Shown: positions 43,750 through 53,311 of the stretch, one piece after another
Numbering within the stretch: position 1 is the stretch's first letter
Layout of the letters: each line of letters begins with the position of its first letter
Source of the DNA: Fidelibacterota bacterium 408169
Lineage (GTDB): Bacteria > Fidelibacterota > Marinisomatia > Marinisomatales > TCS55
NCBI GenBank assembly: GCA_002256485.1
Contig: NNSG01000009.1
Span: 1 to 64,000 of the forward strand
DNA length: 64,000 bases
Reading direction: 5' to 3'
Translations under genes and position numbers: made by a program
The notes under the pieces: model-generated
What the model was told of the DNA's origin: nothing
What the model saw: the letters and a program-made list of their open reading frames with translations, nothing else
The model's database searches: none

Positions 43750-44829
43750 TTATTCGTTGCTTTTATTTTCCTTTTCTTCTTTCAAAGATTCTTCATTTCC
43801 TTCGTCCGGTTCGGCTTCTTCTTCTGAGGATTCTTCTGTTACTTCATCTACTTTTGTATCAGCTGATTCTTTTTCATCCGCAGCCTTTTCTTCCTCGGAT
43901 GTTTCTTCTTCTACGTCCGGTTTAGCTTCAGGTTCATCTTTTTCGTCTTCCTTTGCTTCCTCTTCAACACCATCGCTAATTAGAGATTCTATTTCGTTTG
44001 AATCTTCAACTTTGGTGTCATCAGTTTCTTCAGTCTTTTCTTCTTGATTAGCCTCTTCAGCTTGGTTTTCATCTACTTTATCTTCTGTTGATTCTTCTTC
44101 TGGAGCGTCGTCGGCGTTTTCTTCTTTTGGTTCTTCAGTTTCGTCTTCTACTTCAGATTCATCAACAGACGCTTCTGACGCAGCTTCTTCAACTTCTTTT
44201 TCACCTGCAGTTGATTTTTCATCCGCAGTATTATCTTCTTCAGGTGTTTCAACTTCTACGTTCGGTTTAGCTTCAGGTTCATCTTTTTCTCCATCCTTAT
44301 CATCTACACTGCCAGCTTTTTCTTCTCTTGCAGATTCATCAACAGATGCTTCTGCTTCTACTGGAGCCTCTTCGGCTTTTTCTTCAACTACAGGAGAATC
44401 TTCTTTCGTTTCTGTCGCTGCTTCTTCTGCTTCTTTCTCATCTTCTTTTTGTTTTTCTTCAGCTTTTTTCACTGCTTTATCACTTCTGCTCTTATCAACT
44501 TCTGTTCTTTCAAGAGCCCATTTTTTCATCTCTTTTTCCACAGCCGCTTCATCCAGTCCCTGACGAACCAAATGCCAGCGATAGGCCAGTCCAGTTCTTT
44601 TTAATAGATTGTGAGCTGTTTCTGTAGTTTGCGCTCCTTCCTGAAGCCAATGCATAATTCGCTCATCATTAAGGGCATAATTCTTTTCATCATCAAGTTC
44701 GAGTGGATTAAACCAACCTAATTGTTCGATGGCAGCGCCATCCCGGCGAGCACGTTCATCCATCACCACCAAGCGGTAAAAAGGTCTGTTTCTTCGTCCG
44801 ATTCGTTTCAGTCTTATTTTAGTAGCCAA
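43750..44829 (-). CDS. rpsP: Ribosomal protein S16 with very long acidic C-terminal tail
   Basis: 359 residues, whereas S16 is usually 80-120. Residues 1-85 are a normal S16 (KIRLKRIGRRNRPFYRLVV, AIEQLGWFNPLE). Residues 86-125 are mixed and partly basic. Residues 126-359 are almost all Glu, Asp, Ala, Lys, Ser and Thr, with net strong negative charge. The tail has internal copies: EKDEPEAKPNVEVETPEE (181-198) and EKDEPEAKPDVEEETSEE (296-313), and EASVDESA/EASVDESE (160, 219). There is no stop or frame shift between the parts, and the gene sits in its normal place after ffh. The role of the tail is unknown. Confidence 0.95.
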   Translation of the reverse strand: MATKIRLKRIGRRNRPFYRLVVMDERARRDGAAIEQLGWFNPLELDDEKNYALNDERIMHWLQEGAQTTETAHNLLKRTGLAYRWHLVRQGLDEAAVEKEMKKWALERTEVDKSRSDKAVKKAEEKQKEDEKEAEEAATETKEDSPVVEEKAEEAPVEAEASVDESAREEKAGSVDDKDGEKDEPEAKPNVEVETPEEDNTADEKSTAGEKEVEEAASEASVDESEVEDETEEPKEENADDAPEEESTEDKVDENQAEEANQEEKTEETDDTKVEDSNEIESLISDGVEEEAKEDEKDEPEAKPDVEEETSEEEKAADEKESADTKVDEVTEESSEEEAEPDEGNEESLKEEKENKSNE

Positions 44830-44841
44830 TTCATTCTCCTT

Positions 44842-46170
44842 TTAGCTTATTCCCATAAAATTCCCCAGGGGCATTTTGCCGGGTTTCATTTTTCCAAATT
44901 GTTTCATCATTTTTTTCATTTGTACAAACTGTTTCAGTAATTGATTCACTTCCTGTAAAGAACGCCCGGAACCAAGGGCAATCCGCTTTCGACGACTGCC
45001 ATCAATGATAGAGGGGTTTCTTCGTTCTGCTGGAGTCATGGAATTAATGATGGCTTCCGTCCATGAAAGTTGGCGGTCATCCATATTAATTCCTTTCATC
45101 AGTTTCCGATTCATACCGGGCATCATTCCCATGAGTTGCTGAAGTGATCCCATTTTTTTGAGCTGCATTAATTGCTGCTGAAAATCTTCAAGATTAAATT
45201 GGTTTCCAAGCATTTTCTTTTCCAACATGTTCACTGTTTTTTCATCCGCAACATGTTCTGCTTTTTCCACCAATGATATTACATCTCCAAATCCCAATAT
45301 CCGATCAGCCATTTGTTTGGGGTTAAATGGTTCCAATCCATCCATCTTTTCAGAAACACCGGTAAATTTGATTGGTGTTCCTGTCACTTGCCTGATGGAC
45401 ACAGCTGCACCGCCTCGGGCATCACCATCCAACTTTGTTAATATCGTCCCTGTTAAAGGTAAAGCTTCTGAAAATGCTTTAGCAGATGTTACAGCATCCT
45501 GCCCGGTCATACTATCTGCTACAAATAAAATTTCATTTGGTTTTACAATATCTGCAATCTGTTGTATCTCATTCATCATTTCGCCATCAACATGCAAACG
45601 GCCGGCAGTATCCAGAATGACAACATCTGCTTTTTCACTTTTTCCCTGGGAAACGGCATTCGCGCAAATCGCCACAGGATCTCCAACGGCTTCGTCATAA
45701 ACTGGAACATCGATTTGGCGGCCTAGAGATTGCAATTGCTCAATAGCAGCCGGGCGATATACATCTGCCGCAGCCAATAAGACGTGTTTCTTTTGATCTG
45801 TGAATATCTTAGCCAATTTTGCACACGTTGTTGTTTTTCCCGATCCTTGAAGACCCGCCATTAAAATCACGGATGGTTTTCCGCTTAAATCTAATTCGGC
45901 TTTTTCATCACCAAGTATATGAACCAATTCCTCATGTATAATTTTTATAAATTGTTCACCGGGTCTGATGGATTTTAATACTTTTGTTCCCTTCGCTTTC
46001 TTCTGCACATGAGCTATAAAATCACGAGCAACTTGTAAATTCACATCTGCTTCCAATAGAACGCGACGAATCTCTCGTGACGTTTCCTGGATATTACTAT
46101 CTGTAATTTTTCCAAGTCCACGTAAGCGGCGGAAAATAGTATCAAATCTATCTGTTATTTGTTCAAACAT
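44842..46170 (-). CDS. ffh: Signal recognition particle GTPase Ffh
   Basis: 442 residues: N domain, G domain with GLQGSGKTTTCAKLA, DTAGRLHVDGEMM, TKLDGDARGGAA and the Met-rich M domain (GMMPGMNRKLMKGI, GSGRSLQEVNQLLKQFVQMKKMMKQF). It binds signal peptides and 4.5S RNA and targets membrane proteins. It leads the rpsP cluster, 12 bp before rpsP. Confidence 0.96.
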   Translation of the reverse strand: MFEQITDRFDTIFRRLRGLGKITDSNIQETSREIRRVLLEADVNLQVARDFIAHVQKKAKGTKVLKSIRPGEQFIKIIHEELVHILGDEKAELDLSGKPSVILMAGLQGSGKTTTCAKLAKIFTDQKKHVLLAAADVYRPAAIEQLQSLGRQIDVPVYDEAVGDPVAICANAVSQGKSEKADVVILDTAGRLHVDGEMMNEIQQIADIVKPNEILFVADSMTGQDAVTSAKAFSEALPLTGTILTKLDGDARGGAAVSIRQVTGTPIKFTGVSEKMDGLEPFNPKQMADRILGFGDVISLVEKAEHVADEKTVNMLEKKMLGNQFNLEDFQQQLMQLKKMGSLQQLMGMMPGMNRKLMKGINMDDRQLSWTEAIINSMTPAERRNPSIIDGSRRKRIALGSGRSLQEVNQLLKQFVQMKKMMKQFGKMKPGKMPLGNFMGIS

Positions 46171-46355
46171 GGATTATCGGTTCGAATAAAGCCAATAAAA
46201 TTAACTGTTTCTCTTTAGGGAATCAATAAAATAGAATAAATTTATAAATGTGTGCAAACCTGTCCAAAACCTCTGTTTCTCCTTGAGACTCTAGGACAAT
46301 TACTTCAATATTTAACGTAATCTAATTTATTATTGACAGCACTGAAATGTGTGAT

Positions 46356-49300
46356 TCAAGCATCGAACTTGACGGAAACTAACTTAGATATGCCCTTCTG
46401 TTCCATCGTCACACCGAAAAGATAATTTGCCGCTTCCATTGTCAATTTATTGTGCGTTACAACAATGAATTGAGTCTCTTCAGAAAAAGCTTCCAAAACT
46501 TTAGTGAATTTACGGATATTGATATCATCAAGGGGTGCGTCCACTTCATCTAAAATACAATATGGACTGGGCTTATACTGATAAATAGAAAACAACAGTG
46601 CGATAGCTGTTAATGACTTTTCTCCTGCTGATAACATACGCAATGAATTGTTTTTCTTTCCCGGAGGTTGAGCATTTATAGCGATATCAGCTTCCAAAGG
46701 ATCTGGATCACCTACTAAGGACAATGACCCTTTACCCCCCTCAAAAAACATGGAAAATAATTTTTCAAAATTGATCTTGATTTGATCGAATGTTTCTACA
46801 AATAACTTGCGAGCTTCCTTATCAATTTTTTGAATTGTATCCCTTAAATTTACTTCCGATTCAATCAGGTCCTCTTTTTGTTCTGAAAGAAGATTTAAAC
46901 GCTCTGTTTCAGCTTCGTGCTCATCTTTTACAGCCATATTGATAGGACCGATATTTTCAATACTTCGATTTATTTTCTCAATTCGTTCCTCGAGTGAAAA
47001 TAAAGATTCCTCCACATTCATACTTTTAGGTATTGAGGTATTATAACGATCTTTTATTCGTTCAATAACCAATTTAATTTTTTGATCAAAATCAGTGATG
47101 TCCAACTCAGCAGATTTTAATTCATCCAATAAATTTTCACGACTGTGTTGCTCTTCGCGAATCTTTGCTTGAATGATTTCAATCTCTCCGTACGTTTCCT
47201 GATATGTTTCTTTTTTCAGATCAAGAATAGATCGTTTTTTACTTACAACTGCATTCGCTTTCAGCAAATCTTGTTCACATGAATTAATTTTATTTTCTAA
47301 TTCTTTCTGCTTGAATTGTAAACTTTTTATTTCCCCATCAATATCATTTTGTCTGTGGGATAATTCTTTTACAGAATCATCGGCAGTTCTTTTTTGAAAA
47401 ACGATATTATCCCGTTGGTTTTCAAGGTTAAGTACTTCAATGCGTAAATCTTGTACGTGCTGATGAAATTCATCACGCTGCTTACGAACAGCCATTAGTT
47501 CATTATTTGCTTGAGTGAGTTCATCGGCAAGTTTTTTTAGAATTTTTTCACCTTTTTCAGCAGTTGGTGACAATTTTTTTAATGATGCTTTCAAAGATAT
47601 TATTGCAGCAGATGTTTCATCTATTTCATTAGAAAGTGAATTCAACAATTCAAGATGCTGTTCGTTTCGAACTTTATATTGCAATCCATCATTTTCAAGA
47701 ATTGAAATTTCAGCTTTGAGTTTATCAACAGTTTCTTCAATATCGCTTTGTTCTGAAATGAAATTTGTTAAACTTTCAGCAATTTCCTCTAAATCGTTTT
47801 TGACAGATGTTTGTGTTTTACCATTTTCCTGCAATTGATGTTTTAAAGAGTCCAATTTCTCTTGTCGCCCTACAAGTCCTTTACCCTTCTTCCCATGTTT
47901 TAAGATCATGTTTGATCCGGAAAAAGTTCCTTCCAGATCTACAAGAGCCCAACCGGTTAGTTTTGAATCTTTTAATGCTTTGGACAGATCATTTACGATT
48001 AACACATTGCCCAGTAAAACATTTACAAGTATATCATACTTTTTATCCACTTTTATACAATCAATAGCTCGGGCTACTATATGATCACTTTTAGGCGTAC
48101 TCTTCAGTTTTAATTTTAATGTTGATAATTCTTTTAAAGGCAAAAGGGAAGCACTTCCCTGTTTTAAATCTTTCAAAATTTGCAGTGTTTTTAGAGCAAT
48201 GTTTCTATCTTTTGTAACCAAACAACCTGCCGCTGAACCAAGCACATTTTCAATGATTGCCTGGTATTCTTTATCCGCATCAATCAATTCTGCTAATACA
48301 CCATGGACATCGGGAAAATCTTTAGAATTATTTAATACATATTTAACACCGCCGGTAAATCCTTCTTTAGATTCCAACAAATTTTCATAAAACTGGATTT
48401 GATTTTGAAGTCCCTCCTCCTTTGCATCCAAGCTGTGTTTTGTACGAACGGATTCATGTTCATCCAATTTTAATGTCTGAACCTGTGATTTTACTTTTTC
48501 CAATTTTTCAAATGCCTGTTCAACGTGTTGTTGGAAAGAGGTCAACTTTTTTTCGTTTTCAATATATTCCTTTTCCCCAGTGGAAACATTTTGATTTAAA
48601 CTTTTTTCCCGTGTTTTCAAATCATCGAGTTGTGTTTCTTTATCCTCGAGCATATCTTTAGTACGTTTGAAAAGTGATTCTTGATCAGCTAGTTTTCGTT
48701 GCTCGTCCCAGCGTTTATTCTGCAGCACATCTACAGTTAATTGGGCTTCTTTATATTTTTTATCAATAGATTCATAATTAGCTTTTTCCTTTTTATAAAC
48801 AGCTAATTGATCATCTATCTGTGGTAAAAGTTTTTTAGTTTCTTTATTGTAATCATCGATATGTTGTTGCAATTGGACAATACGATTTTCGTTAGCAGTT
48901 TTTTCCCGGTCCAATCGCTCTATAGTTGATTCGGCGCTCCGCTGTTGTTCACTCGCCACCAAAACATCACGCTGTAACGAATCTCTCGTTTCTTCAGCAG
49001 TGGAAATATCAGTATGCATTTCTTCTAATTCATTTTGCTGTTGCTTATAAACTGACTTCAGTTGATCCAGTTCTTTTTCATGGATGGATGTTTCAGTTGC
49101 AGTGGATTCACGGAGATGTTTGAAGTCCTGAATCTTTTTTCTTAAGGGTGTGGCGGCTTCTTCAAATTCTTTTATTTTTATAAATGCCAACGCAATTTCA
49201 CGTTGTTGAAGTTCCTCAGATAATTTTTCATGTCGCTCGAATCGCTTGAGTTGTAACGCCAATGCTTTGACTTTCGCTTCCACTTCAGCAATAATATCTT

Positions 49301-49874
49301 GCACCCTTTCCAAATCTGTGCGAACCGCTTCAAATTTACGTAGAGCTGATTTGCGTTGGTGTTTGTATTTATTAATTCCTGCTGCTTCTTCAAACATCCG
49401 TTTGCGGTCATCGGTTGTTTCGGAAAGAATCTGTTCGATCATCTTCAGCTCAATGACCGAATAGGCATCAGCGCCCATTCCCGTATCAATGAAAAGATCT
49501 TGGATGTCCTTTAATCGACATGGTGATCTATTAATAAAATATTCACTATCGCCATTGCGGAACACGCGGCGCCCGATTTCAACATCGTTATACTCAAGGG
49601 GAAGTTTACCTTTATTATTGTGGACGGTGAGGGATACTTCGCAAACGCTTAAGGGTTTCACCGTATCAGCACCGCTAAAAATAACATCCTCCATTTTTCC
49701 GCTTCGCAGGACGCTGTATTTCTGCTCACCCAAAACCCAGCGAATGGCATCAACAATGTTTGTTTTTCCGCAACCGTTTGGACCAACGATTGCTGTAATT
49801 CCTTCGCCAAATTTTAGGTTGTCCTTTTTGGCAAAGGATTTAAATCCATGGATGTTTAAATCTGATATATACAC
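46356..49874 (-). CDS. smc: Chromosome segregation protein SMC
   Basis: 1172 residues. Walker A is GPNGCGKTNIVDAIRW (about 32-47). Two long coiled coils (about 165-490 and 670-1000) flank a hinge (about 515-640, with GVKYVLNNSKDFPDVHGVLAELI). The C-terminal head has the signature LSAGEKSLTAIALLFSIY and Walker B YCILDEVDAPLDD. It forms condensin with ScpA/ScpB. No scp genes are in view. It is 185 bp upstream of ffh; that gap holds no clear gene or terminator. Confidence 0.96.
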   Translation of the reverse strand: MYISDLNIHGFKSFAKKDNLKFGEGITAIVGPNGCGKTNIVDAIRWVLGEQKYSVLRSGKMEDVIFSGADTVKPLSVCEVSLTVHNNKGKLPLEYNDVEIGRRVFRNGDSEYFINRSPCRLKDIQDLFIDTGMGADAYSVIELKMIEQILSETTDDRKRMFEEAAGINKYKHQRKSALRKFEAVRTDLERVQDIIAEVEAKVKALALQLKRFERHEKLSEELQQREIALAFIKIKEFEEAATPLRKKIQDFKHLRESTATETSIHEKELDQLKSVYKQQQNELEEMHTDISTAEETRDSLQRDVLVASEQQRSAESTIERLDREKTANENRIVQLQQHIDDYNKETKKLLPQIDDQLAVYKKEKANYESIDKKYKEAQLTVDVLQNKRWDEQRKLADQESLFKRTKDMLEDKETQLDDLKTREKSLNQNVSTGEKEYIENEKKLTSFQQHVEQAFEKLEKVKSQVQTLKLDEHESVRTKHSLDAKEEGLQNQIQFYENLLESKEGFTGGVKYVLNNSKDFPDVHGVLAELIDADKEYQAIIENVLGSAAGCLVTKDRNIALKTLQILKDLKQGSASLLPLKELSTLKLKLKSTPKSDHIVARAIDCIKVDKKYDILVNVLLGNVLIVNDLSKALKDSKLTGWALVDLEGTFSGSNMILKHGKKGKGLVGRQEKLDSLKHQLQENGKTQTSVKNDLEEIAESLTNFISEQSDIEETVDKLKAEISILENDGLQYKVRNEQHLELLNSLSNEIDETSAAIISLKASLKKLSPTAEKGEKILKKLADELTQANNELMAVRKQRDEFHQHVQDLRIEVLNLENQRDNIVFQKRTADDSVKELSHRQNDIDGEIKSLQFKQKELENKINSCEQDLLKANAVVSKKRSILDLKKETYQETYGEIEIIQAKIREEQHSRENLLDELKSAELDITDFDQKIKLVIERIKDRYNTSIPKSMNVEESLFSLEERIEKINRSIENIGPINMAVKDEHEAETERLNLLSEQKEDLIESEVNLRDTIQKIDKEARKLFVETFDQIKINFEKLFSMFFEGGKGSLSLVGDPDPLEADIAINAQPPGKKNNSLRMLSAGEKSLTAIALLFSIYQYKPSPYCILDEVDAPLDDINIRKFTKVLEAFSEETQFIVVTHNKLTMEAANYLFGVTMEQKGISKLVSVKFDA

Positions 49875-49939
49875 TTAATGCTGGTTTGGATGATTTGTGG
49901 TTGAGGAATTTATGTATTTTTAGAGGAGAATGCTACTTT

Positions 49940-50284
49940 TTATCCCGGTGGCCAACTCATCTGCCGACCGCCTAATAAATGAAGGTGAATATGATACACA
50001 GCCTGTCCCCCGTCTTTGTTGCAATTAAATACCGTGCGGTAACCTGAATCTGCGATTCCCTCCTGCTCTGCAATTTCTTTTGCAGTTATTAAAATTTCAC
50101 CCAGGAGCGATTTATGGGAATCATTCAAATCATTCGTTGTTGTGATATGTTCCTTGGGTATAATGAGAATATGGGTCGGTGCTTTCGGATCAATATCCCG
50201 GAAAGCAAAAATTGTATCATTCTCAAAGACCTTATTTGAAGGAATTTCTCTAGCTATAATTTTGCAAAAAAGACAATTATTCAT
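49940..50284 (-). CDS. hinT: HIT-family (histidine triad) nucleotide-binding protein
   Basis: 114 residues from the ATG at 50282-50284, preceded by GAGAGGATAT; a TTG 12 bp further upstream is less likely. It begins MNNCLFCKIIAREIPSNKVF. The active site YHIHLHLLGGRQM is the His triad. HinT hydrolyses nucleoside phosphoramidates such as adenylated lysine. Confidence 0.93.
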   Translation of the reverse strand: MNNCLFCKIIAREIPSNKVFENDTIFAFRDIDPKAPTHILIIPKEHITTTNDLNDSHKSLLGEILITAKEIAEQEGIADSGYRTVFNCNKDGGQAVYHIHLHLLGGRQMSWPPG

Positions 50285-50318
50285 ATATCCTCTCAAATTT
50301 TCATTTAATTAATTAGCT

Positions 50319-50391
50319 TTGCGGAAGTTTATGTTTTATTGACACACTAATTTAAAAGAGGAACTTCTTGATAAATCCATAGCTTCCGCAA
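50319..50391. repeat. Spaced inverted repeat upstream of hinT
   Basis: TTGCGGAAG (50319-50327) and CTTCCGCAA (50383-50391) are perfect 9-bp inverted copies 55 bp apart in the 143-bp gap between rsmE and hinT. It could be a looped regulatory site or a decayed mobile repeat. Nothing else is visible in this gap. Confidence 0.35.
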
Positions 50392-50427
50392 CGTTTGTTT
50401 TTGGTTTTTTCCATCTTCCATCTCCCA

Positions 50428-51129
50428 TCAAACATGTTCTATAATATTCAACGCTGTCAAAACCGCAGTTTCAGTTCGCAAGCGTCTTCCACCCAACGAA
50501 ACAATGGGAATATTATTTTCTTTAATCACATTCAATTCATTTTCAGAAAAATCCCCTTCAGGGCCAATCAATAAGTCTACTTCATTTGGCTGAACATTTT
50601 TTTGCCAAGTTGATAAGGATTGTTCTCCATGAATGTTTAAGCAAACTATGTTTTCTGCAGTTTTATTCAAATATTGATTTAAAGTTATTGGTTCATGCAA
50701 AATTGGAAAGCAACTCCGACCGCATTGTTTTGCAGCTGTCAAAACTATTTTTTGTGATCGATTCATATTCAATGATTTTTTTACACATCTATCCAATAGT
50801 AAGGGAGTGATTGACACAGCACCGCATTCAACTGCTTTTTCCAACAGCCATTCAAATCTGTTTCGCTTGATGAGTCCAACTGCAATATGCATTTTTATTC
50901 TTGCTTCGGAAAATTCGGGAGTTATTGCAATAATTTCGCCTGATACTTTCTGTCCATTTTGTTTTATGATACCTTTATACGCAGTTCCCAAACCATCCAA
51001 AAGCCAGATTTCATCCTCGATTTTCATGCGTAAAACATTTGAAGCATGATGTGCTTCTTCAGCATCTAGAGTGAAGCTGTTTTTTGTAATATTATGGGGT
51101 GATATATAAAAAAAGTGTTCGTCGGCCAT
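50428..51129 (-). CDS. rsmE: 16S rRNA m3U1498 methyltransferase RsmE
   Basis: About 233 residues from the ATG at 51127-51129, which overlaps the upstream stop (TGATG); a TTG start 12 bp earlier is less likely. SPOUT-family motifs are LLIGPEGDFSENELNV and VSLGGRRLRTETAVLTAL. The N-terminal PUA-like domain (AEEAHHASNVLRMKIEDEIWLLDG) is normal. It methylates U1498 of 16S rRNA. Confidence 0.93.
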   Translation of the reverse strand: MADEHFFYISPHNITKNSFTLDAEEAHHASNVLRMKIEDEIWLLDGLGTAYKGIIKQNGQKVSGEIIAITPEFSEARIKMHIAVGLIKRNRFEWLLEKAVECGAVSITPLLLDRCVKKSLNMNRSQKIVLTAAKQCGRSCFPILHEPITLNQYLNKTAENIVCLNIHGEQSLSTWQKNVQPNEVDLLIGPEGDFSENELNVIKENNIPIVSLGGRRLRTETAVLTALNIIEHV

Positions 51130-51707
51130 CACCGCAGCCAATTGAATCCAACTTGGATAATGGCACCATTATAATGTTTTTCACCGTCCACAATACCATT
51201 CATAGGCAGTATATCCATACCTGCACCTGCGGAGACCATCATACCATTCATCATTAAAAAGTCTATTCCAACTCCTGCATAACCACCGATAGACCAAAGC
51301 CCTTTTGATTTGCTCCAACGAGTTGAGAATTTATCACTTTCAGCACCATCAATAGTTAATAAAGGACCGAGTTGGGCTGTAATGAATGGAGCAAAATTGT
51401 TGGCTATTTTATCTGCAAAGGGAAAATATTTTCCTCCACCAAACAAGGGAACAATTAGAACATATTTATCTCCAACGGAACGATATTGACCGGTATAATA
51501 ATCATATACCATCAGTTGTTCATCGCCTTTTACATCAAAAATACTACCATGAAATAACCACTGGAATTCAGATGTAACCCGCCAAGTTTGATGAAATAAT
51601 ATACCGGTTCCCTGTTCACCTACCTGTAAACCGAAACCTTTTGTCCCTTCACTTGCTGATGATAAAGTTTGAAGTAAAATAAGTGTTACTATTACTTTTG
51701 TTTTCAT
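51129..51707 (-). CDS. Exported protein, probable small outer-membrane barrel
   Basis: 192 residues with a signal peptide (MKTKVIVTLILLQTLSSASE). Alternating Gly/aromatic strands follow (VGEQGTGILFHQTWRVTSEF, IGGYAGVGIDFLMM), and the last strand AIIQVGFNWLR is amphipathic. No family was recognised. The ADH gene upstream overlaps by 4 bp. Confidence 0.65.
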   Translation of the reverse strand: MKTKVIVTLILLQTLSSASEGTKGFGLQVGEQGTGILFHQTWRVTSEFQWLFHGSIFDVKGDEQLMVYDYYTGQYRSVGDKYVLIVPLFGGGKYFPFADKIANNFAPFITAQLGPLLTIDGAESDKFSTRWSKSKGLWSIGGYAGVGIDFLMMNGMMVSAGAGMDILPMNGIVDGEKHYNGAIIQVGFNWLR

Positions 51708-52720
51708 ATGTCTATTACCACTTTTCCAAACTGTTCGCTGTGTTCCAGATATTCATGCCCAATTGCTATATCATCCAAGGAAAATATTTTATCGACTTGA
51801 GGAATTAATTTTCCATCTTTAACAAACTTAATGACATGTGTAAATGCATCCGCATTTCCCATGGTAGAGCCCATAATAGTTTGCTGCTTAAAAAATAAAT
51901 GTCGCAGATCGATTGCTACTTTTGGACCTGTTGTGGCTCCGCAGGTTACAACTCGCCCGCCTTTGCTTAATACGTTCATGGATATATCCCATGAGGCCGA
52001 CCCCACATGTTCAAAAACTACATCCACTTTACCACAAAACTTTTTAACCTCTTGTATAACATTATCATTGTAATGATTCACAACCAAATCTGCACCAAGT
52101 TCATATGCAAATGAGCATTTCTCATCGGTGCCGGCTGTAGTAATCACATTACACCCAACGATTTTTGCTATCTGAATCGCCATGTGGCCAACACCGGAAC
52201 CGGCACCCCAAACGAGTACATTTTCGCCTGGTTGTATCTTTGCCCGATTAATTAGCATTTGGTATGCTGTTTGTCCAACCAATGGAAAAGCCGCCGCTTC
52301 TGGAAAGGAAATATTATCAGGTTTAGGTTCTACAAATTTTTCATCCAGAACAATAAACTCGCAGTTCGTTCCATCAGTGGATTCACCACGGATACCCATT
52401 TCTTCACATATATTTTCATTTCCAGACTGACAGTTACGACACTCTCCGCAATACACAAGAGGCTGAATAATTACAGGATCACCTATGCTAAATTTTTCTG
52501 CATTTTCACCCAACTTACATATTACACCGGCACCATCACTACCCAAAATCATGGGTAATGGCACACCGGGAATACCTTTTCGAACCCAAATATCTAGATG
52601 ATTAAGCGCAGATGCTTTTAATTGAATACATACTTGGCCGGCATGGAGTTCGGGTGCAGGAATCTCTTCAACTTGTAAAACATCAGGTTCACCGTGTTCA
52701 TGGATACGGGCTGCTTTCAT
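51704..52720 (-). CDS. Zinc-type alcohol dehydrogenase / quinone oxidoreductase (MDR family)
   Basis: 338 residues of the medium-chain dehydrogenase family. A GroES-like domain carries the structural zinc cysteines (CGECRNCQSGNENICEEMG). The nucleotide fold has GAGSGVGHMAIQIAKIVGC. The catalytic-zinc Cys seen in classical ADHs is replaced by the ALNHLDIWVRKGIPG segment, which is more typical of quinone oxidoreductase-like members, so the substrate is open. It overlaps doxX by 4 bp. Confidence 0.85.
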   Translation of the reverse strand: MKAARIHEHGEPDVLQVEEIPAPELHAGQVCIQLKASALNHLDIWVRKGIPGVPLPMILGSDGAGVICKLGENAEKFSIGDPVIIQPLVYCGECRNCQSGNENICEEMGIRGESTDGTNCEFIVLDEKFVEPKPDNISFPEAAAFPLVGQTAYQMLINRAKIQPGENVLVWGAGSGVGHMAIQIAKIVGCNVITTAGTDEKCSFAYELGADLVVNHYNDNVIQEVKKFCGKVDVVFEHVGSASWDISMNVLSKGGRVVTCGATTGPKVAIDLRHLFFKQQTIMGSTMGNADAFTHVIKFVKDGKLIPQVDKIFSLDDIAIGHEYLEHSEQFGKVVIDI

Positions 52721-53157
52721 TTATCTTTTGAACAAAGTAATTTATCAAGACTATAATCACCAGCTCCTGCTATCATTATAGCAGCGCTTGCAAATGCGTA
52801 TACCAGGGCCATTTCAGGACTACCTTTTCCTGTAGTGATATGCATATTTGCCCCAACCAACATGGTAATCATTAATAATCCTGCACCTATGCGAGTGCCT
52901 AAACCTAATGCAATCATAATGGCTCCAATCGACTCAGAAAATGCAGCCATAAATCCCCAAAATACCGGTAAAAATGTTATTCCTAATTGCTGCATTCCTA
53001 ATGTTCCTAATCCTTCCCACCGTTCCGGACCGGCCGTAAGTTTATCCCAACCGTGATTTGATAAAATTAAATATCCAATCCCGATTCTTAATATGAGTAA
53101 ACTGTAGTTACGGCACGTGCTGCAATCCTTGAAAAAAGTTGATACATATTTATTCAT
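52717..53157 (-). CDS. DoxX-family membrane protein
   Basis: About 146 residues from the ATG at 53155-53157 (AAGGAAAT upstream); an in-frame ATG 24 bp earlier is possible. Four hydrophobic segments: LILRIGIGYLILSNHGWDKL, then PVFWGFMAAFSESIGAIMIA, GAGLLMITMLVGANMHI, MALVYAFASAAIMIAGAGDY, a DoxX pattern. DoxX proteins are linked to quinone or thiosulfate redox and detoxification; the function here is unassigned. Confidence 0.85.
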   Translation of the reverse strand: MNKYVSTFFKDCSTCRNYSLLILRIGIGYLILSNHGWDKLTAGPERWEGLGTLGMQQLGITFLPVFWGFMAAFSESIGAIMIALGLGTRIGAGLLMITMLVGANMHITTGKGSPEMALVYAFASAAIMIAGAGDYSLDKLLCSKDK

Positions 53158-53308
53158 CTTCAATTTCCTTATATTCGGCATCTTGAATGTCCAAGTTCTG
53201 ATAATCCGTTTTTTCTTTTTTTGAAGGCGACTTTTGCACTAAACGAACATTTTTTATAAACCTGTAACCGGCATAAACCAATATCAGAATTAAGAATATT
53301 TTAAGCAT
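53150..53308 (-). CDS. 52-residue single-pass membrane peptide (DUF4834-like)
   Basis: The minus strand has a clean frame from ATG (53306-53308) to TAA (53150-53152). It begins MLKIFLILILVYAGYRFIKN and is followed by a charged tail ending EYKEIEDE. One N-terminal helix plus a charged cytosolic tail resembles DUF4834 proteins of Bacteroidota. It starts 3 bp after the kinase stop and ends inside the DoxX start. No strong Shine-Dalgarno is seen, so translational coupling is likely. The function is unknown. Confidence 0.7.
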   Translation of the reverse strand: MLKIFLILILVYAGYRFIKNVRLVQKSPSKKEKTDYQNLDIQDAEYKEIEDE

Positions 53309-53311
53309 GGA

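Noticed and set aside
43730-44047. Serine-rich 105-codon plus-strand frame
   Set aside because: It is the antisense of the acidic GAA/GAT-rich rpsP tail; low-complexity frames without stops are expected there.
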